DNA of 64,000 nt. Origin: Manis javanica. Its lineage: Eukaryota; Chordata; Mammalia; Pholidota; Manidae. This document shows, in pieces, positions 11,061 through 23,889 of the stretch. The stretch is from NCBI RefSeq assembly GCF_040802235.1, contig NC_133156.1, forward strand, positions 143,327,173 to 143,391,172, written 5' to 3'. A program made the position numbers and the translations under genes. Positions within the stretch are counted from its first letter, which is position 1, and each line of letters opens with the position of its first letter. A model generated the notes under the pieces. That model ran no database searches and was not told where the DNA came from. It saw only the letters and a program-made list of their open reading frames with translations.

Positions 11061-13200
11061 TTCATAAGACCGGGTCCTTCTGAACGACCAATCAACACAA
11101 AATATGCAAACACAACACACTTAAGTCAAGCTCCAGGGCTCTGCTTAACACAGTCCAGAGTAGAGAACTGGGACTCAACAGGGCTTATGCAGACAAAATA
11201 TTTTCATTTATTAACACTAAGATGTTTTTATTCTCATGGTTTTGCCAGTGTACGGTGGAGTTTTCCAGATGCTACCTAAGACAACTGACTGAAAGCAGTC
11301 ACAGATGAGAAAAATCCAGCTGCTTCCCATCAAGCCAGACATTTAAGAGATTTGCAAATATAAAACAAATCCACTCTTCTCACCAGTATTTTGGGTTTGA
11401 AGTATATAATTTTTGTGAAAAAAAATTATATTAACAGATAATGGGTGTGCTGTTAGGTGAGTTAATATTTCCAATTTTTTTCATTTTATTTTCTTGTATG
11501 ACAAATAAAAACCCCTCTGAGTATCTTTTTAAAAGTATAAAGGGATCCTGAGATCCAAAAACTTAAAGAGCCACTGCTCTATAGTCATTCTTTTGTTCTT
11601 TCTGTATGTGCTGCTCATGGAGCCTTTGGGAAAGAGCAGAGAATAACTATGATTGTCTCAAAATATAAAATTTTCATTATCTTATCAGGGGCTTTACAAG
11701 CCTCTGTTGATTCTATGAACACAGAACTCCAAAATCATCTTGTTTTAGAGCCATGGAAATCTTTCACACAAGTATAAAATGAAATTATATCAAAATAGAA
11801 AATAAGGAGCCCCTAAATCAAAAACAAACCAAACAAATTAACTTACAGGTATCAAGCTTAACCACAGAGAATAATTATTTTAGAGCCTTTAAAACAGTAA
11901 TATGATCATACATCATAAGGATATCCTACAACATAAGGAACTGCAAAGAAATCCCAAACAATTCAGTAATCACTGTATTAATAGTAATAATACTGGTAGT
12001 CATTTTTATACTTGGAGGATAAAGCCAATTAGTAGGATGATAGTGGTATTGTTGATTATAAGTTTTTTAAAGAAATTATCTCTTTGAATACAAAGTTACT
12101 TACAGATGAAAATATATCATCTGGGATTTGCTTTAACATATTCCAGAAGAGGGAGGAGGGAAAGAGTTGAGATGAAAGAACTATCAGCTGTACAGTTATA
12201 TCTGTTGACTCTAGATGCTTGATTTATGGAGGTTTATTACTCTTATTTTGTGAGTGTTTTAAATTTTACATAATAAAACTTCTTTTAAAATAAAACCAAA
12301 CATGCAATTTGCCAATATCACAGCTGAACTTTTACTTTGACACTACCAAATCCAATTTTATCAATGAAGCTCTTAAGCAAGAGGGATTACCCACAAATTT
12401 GAAAAGAAATGTTAGCAACTTTCTTACTTCACTAGTCATGTTTTTAAAAATGTGATCAAACTTTCACTGGCTACATCTTCATCAGGGAAGAAGAATAAGA
12501 TTAAAATTTCTGTCTCAGCATTCCTAAAAACCTATTTCTGTGCAATCAACAACATATTCCTAATTTAAAACCATTTAATCTAAATGACTCTGCTATGGAA
12601 TTTGGTCCAAAAACAATTATCACAGATCTCTTGTGCAGTATTGACTGTTTTTTCCCACATGATGAAAATGCGACTAGATGGTTTTTTTCAAATAGCACCT
12701 TATGTATAAATATTTTCCTAAATGGAAAGGCCAAGATTTTGGTGTAAATCAAGTAGAATGGCGATAAGCCCTTGCTGTAAAACACTTGTAAGGCAACCAC
12801 TTGATTGTTTAGCAGACCCTGAGTCCTGTTAAGATTGTGTCACTAGCATATCCACATCTTACTAGGGAACTGGAGGCTGGGAAAAGCTGCCAAGGAAATA
12901 GGCTGCACCTGCTCTTGCTCTATATATTCTCAACTAAATCTCCTCAGCTGGTCTGTGTGTGGACGGGCTAAAAGGAATGGAAGCCTCTCACTGATAATCC
13001 ATATTCCAGCAGAAAAATCTGAAACAACACATACAAATGCAAAGATAAACATTTGTTCTGGAAGAGTTATGTAAGAAACCATTAACAGTTGCTACCTTTG
13101 GTGGATCAGGGTTGGAGGAAAGAAGTCTTTCCCTTATTTTATATGTGTGTGATGTCTATAGTATATGTTTTTGTAGTATTTTGTTTTTAAAATTAATTAT
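11061..13200. other. Intronic stretch without a recognisable gene
   Basis: AT-rich DNA of MARCHF6 intron 1. A possible L1-type 3' tail (ACATAATAAAACTTC followed by an A-rich run) is seen near 12240-12300. Nothing else is supported. Confidence 0.5.
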
Positions 13201-13204
13201 TTTC

Positions 13205-13785
13205 TTATGTATTTATGTTCAAAGACATGTACAAGAATGTTCACAGCAGCACTATTCATACTAATAACTAACCAAGCGGCCTATCAACAGCAGAATGAAT
13301 AAATTTTGGTGTATTTATACAATGAATGCTATACGGCAATTAAGACTAAACCAACTAAACTATGAACCACAATTTGGACCTCAAATTTAACATCAAAGCA
13401 ATGTTGAGTGATAAAGAACCCAAATACAAAGAGTACCTATTCAAACAGTAAAAATGAAAAAAACATACTCTTACCATATGATTCAGCAATCCTTTTCCTG
13501 GGTACTGAACCTACTAAAATGAAAACCTATTTGCACACAAAAGCCTACTGGAATATGTATCCTGGCTTCATTCATAATTCCCCACATCTGATAACTGTCC
13601 CCAGCATTTCACAACTGGGGAATAGAGAAACAAAGTATGATACACCCTACAGTAGAATACTACTAAGCAATAAAACGGATCTATGAATGCATGCAACAAT
13701 ACAGATAAATCTCAAATGCATTAAGTGAAGGAAGCCAGACTGTATGATTCCATTTATGACGTTTTGGAAAAGGCAAAAACAGTGG
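13205..13785 (+). mobile_element. Old L1 ORF2 end and 3' UTR pieces
   Basis: Plus-strand reading resembles the L1 region TGTTCACAGCAGCACTATTCAT followed by a GAATGAATAAA segment, and again a later part with ATGATTCCATTTATGACG near 13745. Two overlapping pieces appear to lie side by side, so this is either two copies or one rearranged copy. All frames are broken. Confidence 0.7.
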
Positions 13786-14605
13786 TACCCCAACTCCCTC
13801 TGCATGCTCACCCATCAACCTTGGATCTGCTCTGGAGAATCACTGTCTCCTCCCCAGAAACTACAGACCAGCCTGGTGCTGACAGCTCCACATTGGTCCA
13901 GTGAGGTTTGAACTACAGCTGGGAAGAGGGGTCCCATCCCTTCCAAGTCCATACTGACTTGGATACTCTTCCTCTTGTCCAGGGTACCCTTTATAGTATT
14001 CATTATATCCTCATAGTTACCCTCTTACCATAGCTTAGTAAACTTTTTCTAATTAAATTAGTGTGTTTTCTGCCTCCTGACTAGACCCAGACTGCAAAGA
14101 AGATAGAAGATTCAAAGAAGAACCAAATGGAAACTTTAGAACTGGAAAACAGGGAGTGTCCCTCCTGGACTTAAGCTCAACAGCAATAACTGCTTCAAGA
14201 AAAAGCACTTTTACAATTCACTGGAGTTGCCAGTTCAACTAGCTGCTTTTTTTCCTCTACGAAACACCATTTCTACCATGGAAAAAAAAAGCTGACATAA
14301 GTTTTCAAAGTTATCTGGGTACCTGGCAGACATTTTGTCACAAAACAATAAAGTGAGCCTAGGAGCCAAGGAAAACAACTGACAATATTGACTGCCAATG
14401 ATAAAAATCACACTTTCAAGCAAATATTGGGATTTTGGAAAACGTGTATGCACCACAATGAGCATGATAGTTTCCCCAATTCTTTCGAGATAAGTGAAAT
14501 CAATAAATGTAAGCTTTTGTATCACATATGAAATCTAACAGCTACCAAACAATCAATACACGATGTTAGAAAATCATTCATGAGTAAAAAACAAACCAAT
14601 GGATT
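13786..14605. other. Intronic stretch without a recognisable gene
   Basis: About 0.8 kb of MARCHF6 intron 1. The part at 13790-14110 is less AT-rich and might be an old LTR, but I cannot name a family. Nothing coding is seen. Confidence 0.4.
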
Positions 14606-15312
14606 TTTAAGATAGCCTTATTTAAGAACAACTGACATATAATAAAATGCACTTATTTAAAGGGTTACCACTTGATAAGCTTGACACTGGTACAACTGTC
14701 ACCATGATCAAGATAAAGCACAGATCCATTACAACCAAAATTAACTCATGTCCCTTTTTACCCTTTCATACCACCCTTCTCTCACCCCATGCCTAGGCAA
14801 CCATTGATCTGCATGCTACTATAATGGATCAATTTCCATTTCCTAGAGTTTCATATAAGTTGAACATACCCTCTTTTGTCTGGTTTTCACTCAGCATAAT
14901 TGTTTTGAAATTCATCTATGTTGTGTGCATCAACACTTCATGTCTTCATCGCAGACTAGTATTTCATTGTATGGATATATGAATTTGTTCATTCATCTGT
15001 TGATGGACATTTGGTTGATGCAAGTTTGGAGATTTTACAAATAAAACTGCTACATAGGTTCATATACAAACCCTTGTACACATTGACTTCTCTTAGTAAA
15101 TCCCAAGAGTACTATTGCTGGAACATATGGTTAAGTGCATGACTTTTTAAGAAACTACTATACTGATTTCCAAAGTGGTTATACCACTTAACATTCCCAC
15201 CATCAGTACATGAAAGTTCCTGTTTTTACACCTTCTAACCAACATTTGGTATAGTCAGTCTTTATAATTTCAGTCATTCTAATAGGTATGTGGTGATGTC
15301 TCATTGGAGTTT
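14606..15312 (-). mobile_element. Decayed L1 3' end
   Basis: The plus strand is the reverse complement of an L1 3' UTR and ORF2 end. It includes AACTGACATATAATAAAATG, TTCATTCATCTGTTGATGGA and TTCCAAAGTGGTTATACCAC. It is followed at once by a second L1 3' end in the same orientation, so separate insertions are stacked here. Confidence 0.8.
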
Positions 15313-17105
15313 TCTTAACAGCTTTACTGAAATATTATTTACATACTCCCAAGCTCAACAATTTAAAGTGTACAAGTCAGTGGTTTTGAATATATTTACA
15401 GTTATGCAACTATAACCATAATCTTTTTAAAAATAAACATATAATTTTTAACTTAAGTATAGCTGACTTTTTAGTTTCAGGTGTACAACACAGTGATTCG
15501 ACATTTATATACACTATGAAATGCTCACCATGGTAAATGTGGTTACCATCTGTCATCAAACAAGTTATTTCAATTATGCTGTACTGTTCATCCCTGTGAC
15601 TCATTTATTTTATAACTGTAAATTTGTACCTCTTAAGCCCTTTTACCTATTTTACCCATCCCCCACAGGGAACTACCAGTTTATTCTCTGTATTTATGAG
15701 TTCATTTCATTTTGTTTGGTTGTTATAATTTAAGATTCCACACATTATATGGTATTTTCCTTTCTCTATCCAACTTATTTCACTTACATATACCCTCTAA
15801 GTCCACCCATGTTTTTGCAAAGGGCAAAATTTCATTATTTTTTATGGCTAAGTAATATTCCATTGTTTATACCAGATCTTTTTTATACATTCATCTATCA
15901 GTAGACACTTAGGTTGCTTCTGTATCTTGTAAATAATGCTGCAATAGAGGAGTGCGTATTTTTTCAAATCAACCACCATCATCTAAGTTTTTAACATCTT
16001 TATCATCCCAAAAAGAAACTTTGTAACTGTAACAGTCACTTGACACTCTGTTAGCCCTCCCCACTAATCTTTCTCTTTATATAGATTTGTTTATTTTGGA
16101 CATTTCATACAATTTGTAATGTAACATGTAAATGAAAGACTGGTTTCTTTCATTTATCATGTCTATGAGGTTCATCCAACTTGTAGCATATGTCAATATT
16201 TCATTCCTTTCAATTGCCAAATAATATTCCATTATATAGATATACCACATCTTGCTTATCCATTCATCAAATGATAGACAATAGGTTGCTTCTACTGCTT
16301 CTGAACATATATTTTTAATTATTTTGCATATATACCTAATATTGGAATTGCTGGGCAACATGGTAACTCAATTTAACTTTGAGGTTAATCAGTTACACTA
16401 CTTTACATTCCCACCAACAATAAATGAAGGCTAACTTCTCCACATCCTAGCCAACACTAATTATCTGTTCCTTTTGATTATAGCCATCCCAGGGGGTGTG
16501 AATTATCTCACTGTAGTTTTGATCTGCATGTATCTAATGACTAATGTTGCTTAGCATCTTTTCAGATGCTTATTAGCCATATGCATATATTTTTCAGTAA
16601 TGTGTCTGTCCAAATCTTTGAGCCATTTATTAAACTGTTATCTGTTATTACTGTTTTGAGAGTTGTTTTTACATAATTTAAATAAGTCATTTATCCAATA
16701 TATGCTTAGCAAACATTTTCTGTGGTTTGCCTTCATTCCCTTAACAGTGATTTTCAAATACCAGAATTTCTGAATTTTGATGCCAACCAATTTATCAATT
16801 TCTTCTTTTACAGGTCATGCTTTTAGTATTGTACCACAGAAATCCTGACCTAACCCAATACCACAAAGATTTTCAACTACAAGTTTCATATCCACGTCTA
16901 ATATCCCTGTAAGGCAATTTTGGTATATAGTACAAGATATGGCTCAAAGTTCATTTTTTGCCTATGGATATTCAATTATTCCAGCACCATGTGTAATTAT
17001 ATTTCTCCACTGAATCGCTTTTGTACCTTAGTCAAAAATCAATTGACCACATATGTATGGGTCTATTTCTGGACTCCCCCTCCTGAACCATCAGACCAAT
17101 GGTTT
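15313..17105 (-). mobile_element. L1 interrupted by another L1
   Basis: A second L1, also minus, starts at about 15313 (AACAGCTTTACTGAAATA) and breaks off near 15420 in CTATAACCATAATCT. The same 3' UTR resumes near 15967 with CACCATCATCTAAG and the CATCCCAAAAAGAAACTTTG phrase. It then runs through the ORF2 end to about 17105. The gap is filled by a third L1 tail. Frames are broken throughout. Confidence 0.75.
15425..15962 (-). mobile_element. L1 3' end nested within an older L1
   Basis: Reverse complement of a different L1 3' end. The plus strand carries TTTTTAACTTAAGTATAGC, AGTTTCAGGTGTACAACACA and CTAAGTAATATTCCATTG. It sits inside the L1 that occupies 15313-17105, so it inserted later. 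I could not define a clean target-site duplication. Confidence 0.75.
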
Positions 17106-17860
17106 TAATTTAAGGTGATTAAATTTTTAAAAGATAATTGATGTGTTTTCAGATATAACACTACTTAAGGAACTACCACTTGTTTTGGCGTATCAAAGAA
17201 TATCAAAAATTATTTGAAGATATGCTTCCCTTTTCAACCTGTCTGTGTGAAGCTTAATCTTCTTATACTTTGAACCAAAACACATGGCAACAGAGTAAAT
17301 GCAGAAGCAGAGATGAAAATCCAATTGTCTTTTAATAATCCAGACATTAAAAAGAGATTTGCAAAAAACTAAAACATGCTACTCTGCTCCTTATAGTTGT
17401 CTTGGATAATACATTTATTGTAGTTATTTCTGTTAACAAGCATTGTGTAAAGTTCTGTTTTCATTTTGTGTGTTTGTGTGTATCCTCAATGTAAACAAAA
17501 ATCCATTGGGTCCTCAATTTTTAAAACTGTAAAGGAATCCTAAAACCAATGGCCTTCAAACTGTTCCACTCAGTAGAAGTGCCTCTAAGCAACTCTGCCA
17601 TGTCTAAGAATGGGGGGAAATTAAACCTATGCAGGAAACAGTGTTGGCACAGGGCCTAAGTACACAGGGGGTCTTCAATATTTGGTAAGCGGAGAAGAAA
17701 AATAGACAAGAAATCTCCAAATCTTTTATAGCAAAAGTGCTAAAATAGAGGTGCACACTAAAAACAGTAGGTCTTGAAATGCCTCAATGGCTTCCAAACG
17801 TTCAAGAACTCATCATACCTCATGGGCTTTACTGCATCATTTCCTCTATCTCCACCGAAG

Positions 17861-18239
17861 TCATTTGTTCAAGTCCTAACCCCCAGTACCTCAGAACGAC
17901 TGTATTTGGAGATGGGGTCTTTAAAGAGGTAATTAAGTTAAAAATAGGTCATTAGAGTGACTCCTAATCCACTATCAATTGTGCCTTTATAAAAAGAGGA
18001 GATTTAGGATACTCAAAGAAAGAATACCACATGAAAACACAGGGAGAAGACAAAAATCTGTAAGCCAAAAATTCTGAGACTCCTCAGAAAGAAACCAGCC
18101 CAACCAACACCTTGATCTCAAACTTCTGGCATCCGAAATTGTGAGAAAATAACTTTGTTATTTTAATAGAAGGTTAAAGAACTTTAACCACCCAGTCTTT
18201 GGTACTTTGTTACGGAAGCCCATGCAAATTAAGACAATG
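17861..18239 (+). mobile_element. MLT1-type MaLR LTR remnant
   Basis: Resembles ERVL-MaLR LTRs: TCCTAACCCCCAGTACCTCA, TGTATTTGGAGATGGGGTCT, TTTAAAGAGGTAATTAAG and, at the 3' end, CACCCAGTCTTTGGTACTTT. It is diverged and has no internal coding region next to it. It lies in MARCHF6 intron 1, antisense to the gene. Confidence 0.8.
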
Positions 18240-18739
18240 TCCAAGCCTGCACTTCCCTCCTCCCATTCATAGTTAATGCAACTAACTACATCAGAAATCA
18301 ATCATTTAAAAATTCTCCTTCCTGTATCACCTCATCAATCATGATAGTCTATTGGTTTTATCCTCATCTGTTTTTTCTTTCTCATTCTTTCCATTCCCAC
18401 TGCCTGAATTTAAATTTCTTTTATCTTGATGAGCCCACTGCAATAGCATTCTAAAATACAGCCTGAATTAGAAAGTTTTCCCTTGGAGTCCTGCTTCCTG
18501 CTACTTTTTTAAGAACTCTTTCCACTCTACCTGTATTATAATAAAAATAACTGAATTTCATGTCCTTACAGGGGAGAAATAAAAGCCACTAAAATAACCC
18601 TGGTCTGGAAGAGGACACCAGGGTATCCCACATTACTCACTCACAGCAGTCCAGCCTAGAAGGTACTCATGTTCAACAACGTAGGAAAAACCTTTGGGGA
18701 TGTCTCCCAGATCAAAACTGGACACAGCCAGCCATGATT

Positions 18740-19048
18740 TTTTTCTTTTTTAAGTTAGAATTTAACTGACATATAACATTATATTAGTTTAAGTGTGCAA
18801 CATAAAGATTCAATATTTGTACACATTGTGAAATGATCACCACAGTACATCTAGTTAAATCCATTACCAGTTACAATTCTTTTTTTGTCATGAGAACTTT
18901 TAAGATATACTCTTAGTAATTTTCAAATATATAACATAATATTAACTATAGTCACGCTATAAATTACATCTCCAGAACTTACTTATTTTATAACTGGAAG
19001 TTTGTACCTTTTGACATGATTTTTATTGTTATCTTACCCACCACCACC
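18740..19048 (-). mobile_element. L1 3' UTR fragment
   Basis: Reverse complement of an L1 3' UTR: AATTTAACTGACATATAACA, GAAATGATCACCACAGTA and TATTTTATAACTGGAAGTTT. It is a short fragment in MARCHF6 intron 1. Confidence 0.75.
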
Positions 19049-19169
19049 CAGCTACCTGGATCATGAGACCTGACCCAAGATTGGCCAATCAGATTCTAGC
19101 TTCCAGAAATTTGGTTTAAGATTCAGTTGGTTGGGGAAGAGATACATTCAAGGAAGGAGCCAGGGACAG

Positions 19170-19772
19170 TGGCAATATAATTTATGTCTCACCTCTGCTC
19201 AAAACCCTCCCATGGCTTCCTCTCATTAAAGTAAAAGTCAAGGTAAATTCTTGCTCCCCCTCTACACTGCCCACTGGCCCCATGATCTCTCTGACTTCAT
19301 ATTTTACTTACTCTACCTACCCCTAACTCATTCACTCCACTGCAGCTACTCTGGTGTCCTGTGGTTATTACTTGAACATTCCTGGCATACTCCTATCTTA
19401 GAGATTTCACTTTGGCTATTATTCCCTTAGCCTACAGAGATTTATATGTCTAACTCCCTCTCCTCCTTTACTTCTCAGTGAGGCCTTCTTTACTGTGATA
19501 TTTAAACCTGCTACCCTGTCTTCATATCCTGGTACTCCTATTACCTCAATTTTCTGTTCTCCACAGCACTTACAACCTTCCAGTTATGCCATATAACTTA
19601 TTACATGTTTGTTTTCTGTCTTCCCTTCCTCCCTTACCAGAAGCAAGCGAAAAGCAAGAACATAAGGTCTATGAAAGAAGGGATTTTACCTATTTTGTTC
19701 CCTGCCTGGCCTAAGTGTGCAAAAGAGTGCCTGGCTTGTAACAGGTGTTCAATAAACATTTGTCCAATAAGC
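19170..19772 (+). mobile_element. L2 LINE 3' part
   Basis: Matches the L2 3' region in order: CTCAAAACCCTCCCATGGC, GTGAGGCCTTCTTTACTGTG, CCACAGCACTTACAACCTTC, then AGTGCCTGGCTTGTAACAGG and TTCAATAAACATTTG. It is ancient and diverged, in MARCHF6 intron 1, antisense to the gene. Confidence 0.85.
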
Positions 19773-19966
19773 ACATGTCTGCTTGGTCATTAGCATGCCA
19801 AAGCAGTGAAAGTTGATCAGCTGTGAGAAGAATGAAGCAGACTTGTCTGGAAGCAGAGATGAAAGACCATGTGGTTCCAGAAAGAAGGTAACTAACTACC
19901 TGTCTGGTTCTGATGGCTTCCCATCCTTTGAACTCATGCCTTCCCAATCTATGTCACCTCATTTTT

Positions 19967-20930
19967 TTTTTGATGTTATTAATCTATAATTACATGAGGA
20001 CTCCCCCCTTCAGCAAGTCCCCCTCACCATACCCCATTAGTCACAGTCCATCAGAATAGTGAGATGCTGTAAAATCACTACTTGTCTTCTCTGTGTTGTA
20101 CAGTCCTCCCCGTGCCCCCACACACATTATACATGCTAATCGTAAGGCCCCCTTTCTTCTTCCCCGGCTTCTCTCTCCCTTCCCACCCATCCTCCCAGTC
20201 CCTTTTCCTTTGGTTAACTGTTACTCCTTTCTTGGGTTCTGTGAGTCTGCTGCTGTTTTGTTCCTTCAGTTTTTCCTTTGTTCTTATACTCCACAGATGA
20301 GTGAAATCATTTGATATTTGTCTTTCTCCACCTGGCTTATTTCACTGAGCATAATACCCTCTAGCTCCATCCATGTTGTTGCAAATATTAGGATGTTCTC
20401 TTCATATGGCTGAATAATATTCCATTGTGTATATGTACCACATCTTCTTTATCCATTCATCTACTGATGGACACTTAGGTTGCTTCCATTTCTTGGCTAT
20501 TGTAAATAGTGCTGCCATAAACATACGGGTGCATCTGTCCTTTTCAAACTGGGCTGCTGCCATTCTTAGGGTAAATTCCTAGAAGTGGGATTCCTGGGTC
20601 AAATGGTATTTCTATTTTGAGCTTTTTGAGGAACCTCCATACTGCTTTCCACAATGGTTGAACTAATTTACATTCCCACCAACAGTGTAAGAGGGTTCCC
20701 CTTTCTCCACATTCTCGCCAACATTTGTTGTTGTTTGTCTTTTGGATGGTGGTGATCCTTACTGGTGTGAGGTGGTATCTCATTGTGGTTTTAATTTGCA
20801 TTTCTCTGATGACTAGCGATGTGGAGCATCTTTTCATGTGGCTGTTGGCCATCTGAATTTCTTCTTTGGAGAACTGTCTGTTCAGCTCCTCTGCCCATTT
20901 TTTAATTGGATTGTTTGCTTTTTGTTCAGG
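19967..20930 (-). mobile_element. 5'-truncated L1 with target-site duplication
   Basis: A younger L1 insertion. A T-run (the poly(A) tail on the minus strand) lies at the left end, followed by the 3' UTR and the end of ORF2. On the minus strand, positions 20852-20544 encode the ORF2 C-terminal region with [20 protein letters not shown] and LLGIYP motifs. A 17-base direct repeat, TATGTCACCTCATTTTT, flanks it at 19950-19966 and 20931-20947. The perfect flanking repeat and the readable ORF2 end suggest a fairly recent insertion. It is heavily 5'-truncated and cannot move by itself. It sits in MARCHF6 intron 1 in the sense orientation. Confidence 0.93.
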
Positions 20931-20947
20931 TATGTCACCTCATTTTT

Positions 20948-22330
20948 GCCACAGTAAATATAGAACATGGTCAACTGCAATACACTTCAGCATCATACCT
21001 TTCCAATGAACGTTTCATAAAGGATAAAGAACAACTGCTTTGGCATTCCATAAAAAAAGTTGCTGGTAAGATTTTGTATTATGTTCAGCCAGTGAAAGGA
21101 GTAATTTGGCAAAATGAAAAAAAAATCAGCTCTGTATGTCACTGGACTGAAATGAGCACTCTACTATAGCAAAATGTTTAATATCTTCATGAGAGTTTCA
21201 TACATCAATACTTGCTTGAACATTTATTCCAATGGTGCAATGCTTTTTTTTGAAAAATGTATATCCTTGAACAAAGGGCAGCTTTTCTCCTCTGAAACTG
21301 CTAAGTCTTGATGCACTGCAGAATCAGACTCCTAATCCACAAAATGTAAAGGTTGCATATCTAAGGTCTCCTCCAGCTCCGAAGTTTAAAGATTTGATGA
21401 TGGCCAGCAATTTACATAATACATCTGCACTCACACAAATGCTTAAGAATGATTCATCCATCCTCTGTGTTATGAAAGTGGATTACAAACCCATTAATTT
21501 TACAAAAATAAAATTTAATACACTAAGAACTTTAGAGATCTTTAAAAGTCTAGCAAACAATATGAAGGGTCAAAATTCATCTGGCAAATAACCAATTTTC
21601 TAACAGAATTCAGTATTTTTTACTACGAACACAAAACACTCTGAGCATTTATAACATCCTATATGGTACCACTAGAGGAAAGCAAAGTGCTATTTTTAAA
21701 ATAGAAGGAAGAATTACACTATTTGCATGGTTGGTACTTTAGTAACATTCCTAGTCTGTTTGCTCAAACATATTTTTAAAAAATAGAAAAGTGAATACCA
21801 GTAACACTATGGTTAACAATGGGTAATAGGATTAAAAGATTCTTTAAAACTTAATTTTCTTTATGTTTAGTCATATTTGTTTAGTCTCCTACAAAAAGAA
21901 ACCACCTTATTTTTGTAATATAAAAACCACTTGCATTTTTTAAATTTAAGAAGTGATCTGTAATAACTAATCTAGCAAAAAGAACAGCTGTTTCCAAGCT
22001 TTTGGGCATCTTATCATTTTTATCATGAAATCCTCTGTAATCTCCCTTTTCTCTCCGTTTTTTTTTTTTCAAGAGAAATTTAAATTAATTTACAAATTAA
22101 TTTGAAATTTGAAATTTTCAAAAGACTTCCAATTTGGAATTTTGCAAAAGTTGGCATAAAAGGTATTAAAATTCACTTTCATTTCACGACTGATAGTTTC
22201 ATAAAACAAATGCAAAATAAAACAAGGCTGTCAAATTATGTAAATGATTCATCCTATAAAAGGAGTGACAAAAATAAGTTACTTCAACATTGGACACTAG
22301 TAGTAACATTTATAAATATCTACTTTAACT
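20948..22330. other. Intronic stretch without a recognisable gene
   Basis: AT-rich part of MARCHF6 intron 1 with no repeat that I can name confidently. Near 22079-22105 the sequence repeats the self-complementary motif AAATTAATTT twice, which is an AT-rich palindrome of no evident function. Confidence 0.5.
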
Positions 22331-22334
22331 ACTG

Positions 22335-22532
22335 AGCCTGACAGAACTGAGCTTGAATCTTGCCTCTGACATTTTCTACCTGTGTAACTTTGAGTACCAT
22401 ACTAACCCCCAGTTGCTTCCATCAGTTAAAAAAAATAGAGCCTACCTAAAAACGTTGACAGAATTAAATGAGGCATGTATAAAATGTTAGTGTATATGCC
22501 ATACATCAAGTCCTCAGTAAATGTTAGTTATT
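22335..22532 (+). mobile_element. MIR SINE (ancient)
   Basis: MIR-like order of motifs: GAATCTTGCCTCTGACAT, TGTGTAACTTTGAGTA, AGAATTAAATGAGGCATG and TCCTCAGTAAATGTTAGT. It is diverged. It lies in MARCHF6 intron 1, antisense to the gene. Confidence 0.8.
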
Positions 22533-22967
22533 TCAATAGGGAACAGTGTTCGAGGCAGCAAATATCTTACCCTGATTATAATTTTACCAAGAAAACAGTA
22601 TGTTTAAGCACCAGAAATACATTGGAAATACTTCTTTCATGATTACAGATAAACGTCAAGATTCTGCAATTCCTGAATTACAACTATCTCATCAGAAATT
22701 CGCGCAAGTACTAAGTGCCCAGGCTCAAAGAATGTAATATGCAGTACGTATCCAGGGTTAAATAAATACATGCCGTACTACATTGAGTCATTAAAATTTA
22801 AATCCAAAAGGATGTGAAATATATGCAGATGACAATTTACACACAAGGACCTACGGTCAAAAAGAAAGTAATGCCTTACCTCTTAGCAGTTTTTTACTAT
22901 TTTTCCAAGGGAGTCTCCTGAGGTGATCACAGTGTATATGACAAACACAACTGAGGCATCACGAAAA

Positions 22968-23160
22968 CTCTATTGTGATCAGAATATCTAGGTTCAAATC
23001 TCTTACGAGTGTGTAACTTGAACAAGCTATTAAAATAACAAAGCTTGAATTTTCACATCTATAAAAAATAGTAATACCTACCTACTCCACAGGGTTGTTA
23101 TGAAGATCAAACGTGAACTCAGGTGTGTATGCTTTGTGAACTGTCAAAGTGTTACAACAT
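22968..23160 (+). mobile_element. MIR SINE (ancient)
   Basis: A second MIR in the same orientation: CTAGGTTCAAATCTCTTAC, GTGTGTAACTTGAACAAG, AATAGTAATACCTACCTACT and AGGGTTGTTATGAAGATCAA. Confidence 0.8.
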
Positions 23161-23889
23161 GGAAATGCCATTACAGTTGAAGTTCCTAAGGAAGACTTAC
23201 TTAAAAAATGATAAATCGAGTTCTATCAACTCATTACGCATAGACAGTATCAAACTTTTATCACTCGTTGTTGCACGCCATGACGGTGCTCAACAATTTT
23301 CACCTAAAACCACCAAAATCGCAATCCATAGTTGAAAGATGCTTATCAATATAACCGCATAAGTATACTCAGGGCATAAATATACCTTCACTGATCACCA
23401 AAACAAGAAACAAAATTTACTAATATCCTCTACAGACTCACTAAATTATTTGATAGACTCTAAAAAAATAAAACTAAAAATAACTTATTTTCAGCGTTGC
23501 GGCAAGCAAATGCACTTCAGTACTCATATCTTTATGCTTTACATATTCAGTTTACAAGGGTCAGGTTGGTTTTAAAACAACCATATCCTCCAAAACGCAC
23601 GCACGCACACACAAAACCAACACGAAAAACCCTGCTTTATTGGTATCAGGGATTAAACACAAAATAAACTACACCAAACAAAAGAATTCGAAGGAGCCTC
23701 CCTCCTTCGAATAACCTCGTTGGACCGTCCTCTTCCTCGTTTAGTAAACAGATTCTTTTTGCGCACGCAAGCAGAGGCCAAGGTTTTTAAACGGGGTCAG
23801 CTCGCTCCACTCGACCGTCACCTGGCGGGTATTTTTCGCCAAGTTTCAGAGTCAACAAAGAAGTTTTGTTGTGAGGCACTAGGGCCTGG

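Noticed and set aside
9334..11120. Long frames on both strands at 9.3-11.1 kb that looked like a possible retroviral or novel gene
   Set aside because: The nucleotide sequence is a decayed 18S rRNA reverse complement with flanks; the frames are accidental.
20544..20852. 102-codon minus-strand frame as a host gene
   Set aside because: It is the ORF2 C-terminal part of a truncated L1.
22079..22105. Self-complementary AAATTAATTT motif repeated
   Set aside because: AT-rich palindromes are common in this composition and nothing nearby suggests a site or an RNA gene.
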